From: JAHEEL01 sp039715165
GTDB lineage: Bacteria > Actinomycetota > Acidimicrobiia > Spongiisociales > UBA5794
Reading direction: 5' to 3'
NCBI GenBank assembly: GCA_039715165.1
Contig: JBDLHX010000108.1
Location: 1 to 7,574 of the forward strand
DNA length: 7,574 bases
Shown here: in pieces, positions 6,601-7,574 of the stretch
How the letters are laid out: every line of letters starts with the position of its first letter
Numbering within the stretch: position 1 is the first letter of the stretch
Notes under the pieces: generated by a model
Database searches by the model: none
The model's input: only the letters and a program-made list of their open reading frames with translations
Told to the model about the DNA's origin: nothing
Translations under genes and position numbers: made by a program

Positions 6601-7574
6601 GCCATCCTCGCGGTCGCGGCACTCGCGAATCAGCGCCGAGCAGAGGACGCGAGCGCGGTCTCCCAGCAGAACGAGCGGATCGCGATCGGAGAAGCGGCCC
6701 GGGCAGATACCGCAGCCGAAGAGGCGGATCGACAGGCAGGTCTCGCCAAGACCAGCGCCGAAGAAGCCGCAACAAGTGAGGCGATTGCCCGCGGGCAAGA
6801 ACTTGCAGCGAAGGCTCGCCTGGCGATTGGAGACGACCCCGAGCGGGCAATCCTCCTGGCCCTAGAAGCCGCGAAGGCCGACGCTGGGGGAGGTCCGCTC
6901 AAAGAAGCTGTCGAGGCCCTACACGAAGCGGTCGTCGCCTCGCGTGTTCGATTCAGGACGCCCGGTTGGATGCGTGTCGGCATCGACGCAACCGGCGAGC
7001 GGCTCGTGACACACCCATACGCAGGACCCGTCACCGTTGTGGACACAGGCTCGGGAGAAGAGGTTCAGACGCTTCCGATAGCAGGCGATCTGTACGGCGG
7101 CGAGCTGACGGAGTTCGCGGTCGGTATCAGCCCGGACGGGTCGTTGATCGCGACGGGACGCTCGGATGGAACCGTCGCCATCTGGGATATCGAGAACGGC
7201 AACGAAGTCGTGACGACCAACGATATTCAGACGGTCCGGACCGATGCCGAGTCGGGGATGTTCAGCCTCGCATTCGGTGAGGAGGAGACGGAGTCGATTC
7301 CCGTAGATGCGCCGCCGAACCAGATTGAGGAAGCGATCGAGACGCTCTCCGCAGTGGAGGACGTGACGGTCTCGGGAGCCGGGACCGAGGCTGATCCCTG
7401 GGTGGTCGATCTCGAGCTTGTGACAGCACCCTATCTCAACCGCCTCCAGCCAGGCACTGTCGCCCTCGAGCCGGAGGACTCGTCGGTGATGACGGCGGGG
7501 AGAGGGCACGACGACATGGTCCAGAGTCTCCGCTTCACTCCAGACGGCGCCGTGCTGATCACGCGGGGATGGGA
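3661..7574 (+). CDS. Giant AfsR-like regulator: winged helix-BTAD-Ser/Thr kinase-STAND ATPase-membrane helix-WD40 (3' end outside window)
   Basis: One frame stays open for 1304 codons to the window edge. Residues 1-100 are an OmpR/SARP-type winged helix (MEFGILGPLEV, APGYVL), and about 101-250 the BTAD helical domain (RRERLYSALMLALYRAGRQ). Residues 261-515 are a protein kinase: G272-E-G-A-H-G277 loop, VAIK294, Glu313, H385-R-D387, N392 and D405-F-G, but Thr389 replaces the usual Lys of HRDxKPxN. Residues 522-925 are an nSTAND1-type NTPase: FFGR, Walker A GPSGCGKSS (562-570), Walker B LLIVDQFEELF (647-657), TMRADFYDR (689-697), EVAHEALLSRW. A basic run (962-966) precedes a helix at 968-990, followed by an Ala/Glu-rich coiled coil. 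WD40-like repeats start near 1100 (IWD at 1174-1176), with a foreign-looking insert near 1213-1262. In Streptomyces, kinase AfsK phosphorylates the separate regulator AfsR; here both are in one chain. Target genes are unknown. It is transcribed divergently from archease-rtcB. Confidence 0.9.
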   Translation, partial: MEFGILGPLEVVSAGGPVRVDAPKQRALLAVLLLHVNEVVSSDRLLDLVWGDGSSDGGVNKLRFQVSKLRDALEPGRDGDASSVLATRAPGYVLVVEPEAVDAIRFESLVGEARASLRSTPEEALRLLDEALGLWRGPVLGEFEYEEWAQPEIRRLTELRLGAIEDRFDALLRIGRDREMVSDLQALIAEHPRRERLYSALMLALYRAGRQADALATYQDLRRELGEGLGIDPSVELQNLEERILLQDPSLSGGGGLAEDRLRGYVLHGRVGEGAHGVVYRAAQSGVGREVAIKTIRTEFANDAGFIRRFEAEAQLVASLEHPHIVSLFDFWRDPDGAYLVMPYLQGGNLASMLEEGPVDPAIVASLVERIGDALGYAHRRGVVHRDVTPENVLLDEEGNPYLADFGVASLLGDVVASGSSSPGYLPPEVHTGGEVSAASDVFSLGVLTHAALTGVSPVMDEGLQPVSSLSEGMPVEVDAVVARATATTVEERYGRVDEFVGELTAALGGDEPVFTDVDARNPFKGLQAFQETDAGDFFGRRALSGELVEALGRRRLIGVVGPSGCGKSSLVRAGLIPRVRDGALPGSDNWLVTDMYPGSRPFSELEAALMSVAVARPEGLTEALTSSGDGWRDVADGLLPDGAEVLLIVDQFEELFTLTIDEEVRRRFLDLLASLAVDPLNRVRVVLTMRADFYDRPLEYAAFGDLLRAGLVSVTMPDGEALAETVTGPAGRVGVSVEPGLPETVATDVAGQPGSLPLMEYALTELFEHRSGGVLTGEAYHRTGGVLGALGWRAEDLYTRSDEAAKAAIRQVFLRLVAVEEGAVDTRRRIHAAELAALGIEAGVLERVLHDYGSHRLLTFDRDPNTRAPTIEVAHEALLSRWDRLRLWIDDRRDDLVLHRHLATAISEWEDNERADAYVLTFGRLDHYEAFAAETDLALTDDEREYLTQSRRHVDAERRTRRRRRQAILAGFAAAAAIAAILAVAALANQRRAEDASAVSQQNERIAIGEAARADTAAEEADRQAGLAKTSAEEAATSEAIARGQELAAKARLAIGDDPERAILLALEAAKADAGGGPLKEAVEALHEAVVASRVRFRTPGWMRVGIDATGERLVTHPYAGPVTVVDTGSGEEVQTLPIAGDLYGGELTEFAVGISPDGSLIATGRSDGTVAIWDIENGNEVVTTNDIQTVRTDAESGMFSLAFGEEETESIPVDAPPNQIEEAIETLSAVEDVTVSGAGTEADPWVVDLELVTAPYLNRLQPGTVALEPEDSSVMTAGRGHDDMVQSLRFTPDGAVLITRGW
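6562..6630 (+). other. Predicted membrane helix inside the large regulator
   Basis: Residues 968-990 are an uninterrupted Ala/Ile/Leu/Val stretch preceded directly by RRRRR (962-966) and followed by NQRRAED. By the positive-inside rule the DNA-binding, kinase and ATPase domains stay in the cytoplasm and the WD40 part would be outside. The arginines just after the helix weaken the topology call. Confidence 0.65.
7294..7500 (+). other. Non-WD40 segment interrupting the WD40 repeats
   Basis: After a strand that opens a WD40 blade (MFSLAFG, residues 1200-1206) comes a region unlike WD40: IPVDAPPNQIEEAIETLSAV, then EDVTVSGAGTEADPWVVDLE (to about residue 1262). WD40-like sequence resumes at GHDDMVQSLRFTPDG (1282-1296). 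The pattern of a helix 'xQIxxAIExL', then 'VTVSGxGTxxDPWVV', resembles a small repeat known from tail-fibre-like and secreted surface proteins ('ALEALPGVG-xVTVTGxG-GPWTV'). That match is from memory and needs a profile search. Confidence 0.45.

Overview
The window is GC-rich, uses GTG starts with strong purine-rich ribosome binding sites, and carries protein families typical of Actinobacteria: a BTAD/SARP-type regulator fused to a kinase and STAND ATPase, and a sigma-linked single-pass membrane protein with C-x4-C repeats. My best guess is an actinobacterium, possibly Acidimicrobiia-like. This rests on recognising protein families, not on a marker gene, and no rRNA, tRNA, mobile element or CRISPR array is visible.

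Left region (1-1607, + strand): the last 30 codons of an upstream gene, probably an ECF-type sigma factor, overlap by GTGA the start of a 505-residue membrane-anchored protein. That protein has a short cytoplasmic N-terminus, one membrane helix, a Pro/Thr/Ala-rich linker and a long extracytoplasmic part with three C-x-D-x-x-C motifs. It looks like the membrane partner or anti-sigma-like regulator of the upstream factor. A 15-bp hairpin at 1625-1658 separates it from the convergent gene on its right.

Middle region (1676-3555, - strand): a two-gene RNA repair unit. Archease is first and the RNA ligase RtcB follows 47 nt later. RtcB seals RNA 2',3'-cyclic phosphate (or 3'-phosphate) ends to 5'-OH ends using GTP, and archease is its known activator. 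No rtcA cyclase or rtcR regulator is seen in the window.

Right region (3661 to the window end, + strand, divergent from the RNA repair unit): a very large gene, cut by the window edge after 1304 codons. In order it encodes a winged-helix DNA-binding domain, a BTAD helical domain, a serine/threonine kinase-like domain, a STAND-type ATPase, a coiled coil around one membrane helix, and WD40 repeats interrupted by a non-WD40 segment. In effect it joins the activities of Streptomyces AfsK (kinase) and AfsR (SARP-STAND regulator) in one membrane-anchored chain. Its position back to back with archease-rtcB makes it a candidate regulator of RNA repair, which is inference only. This fused protein, its kinase-motif substitution, the WD40 insertion and its location are the most interesting parts of the window.
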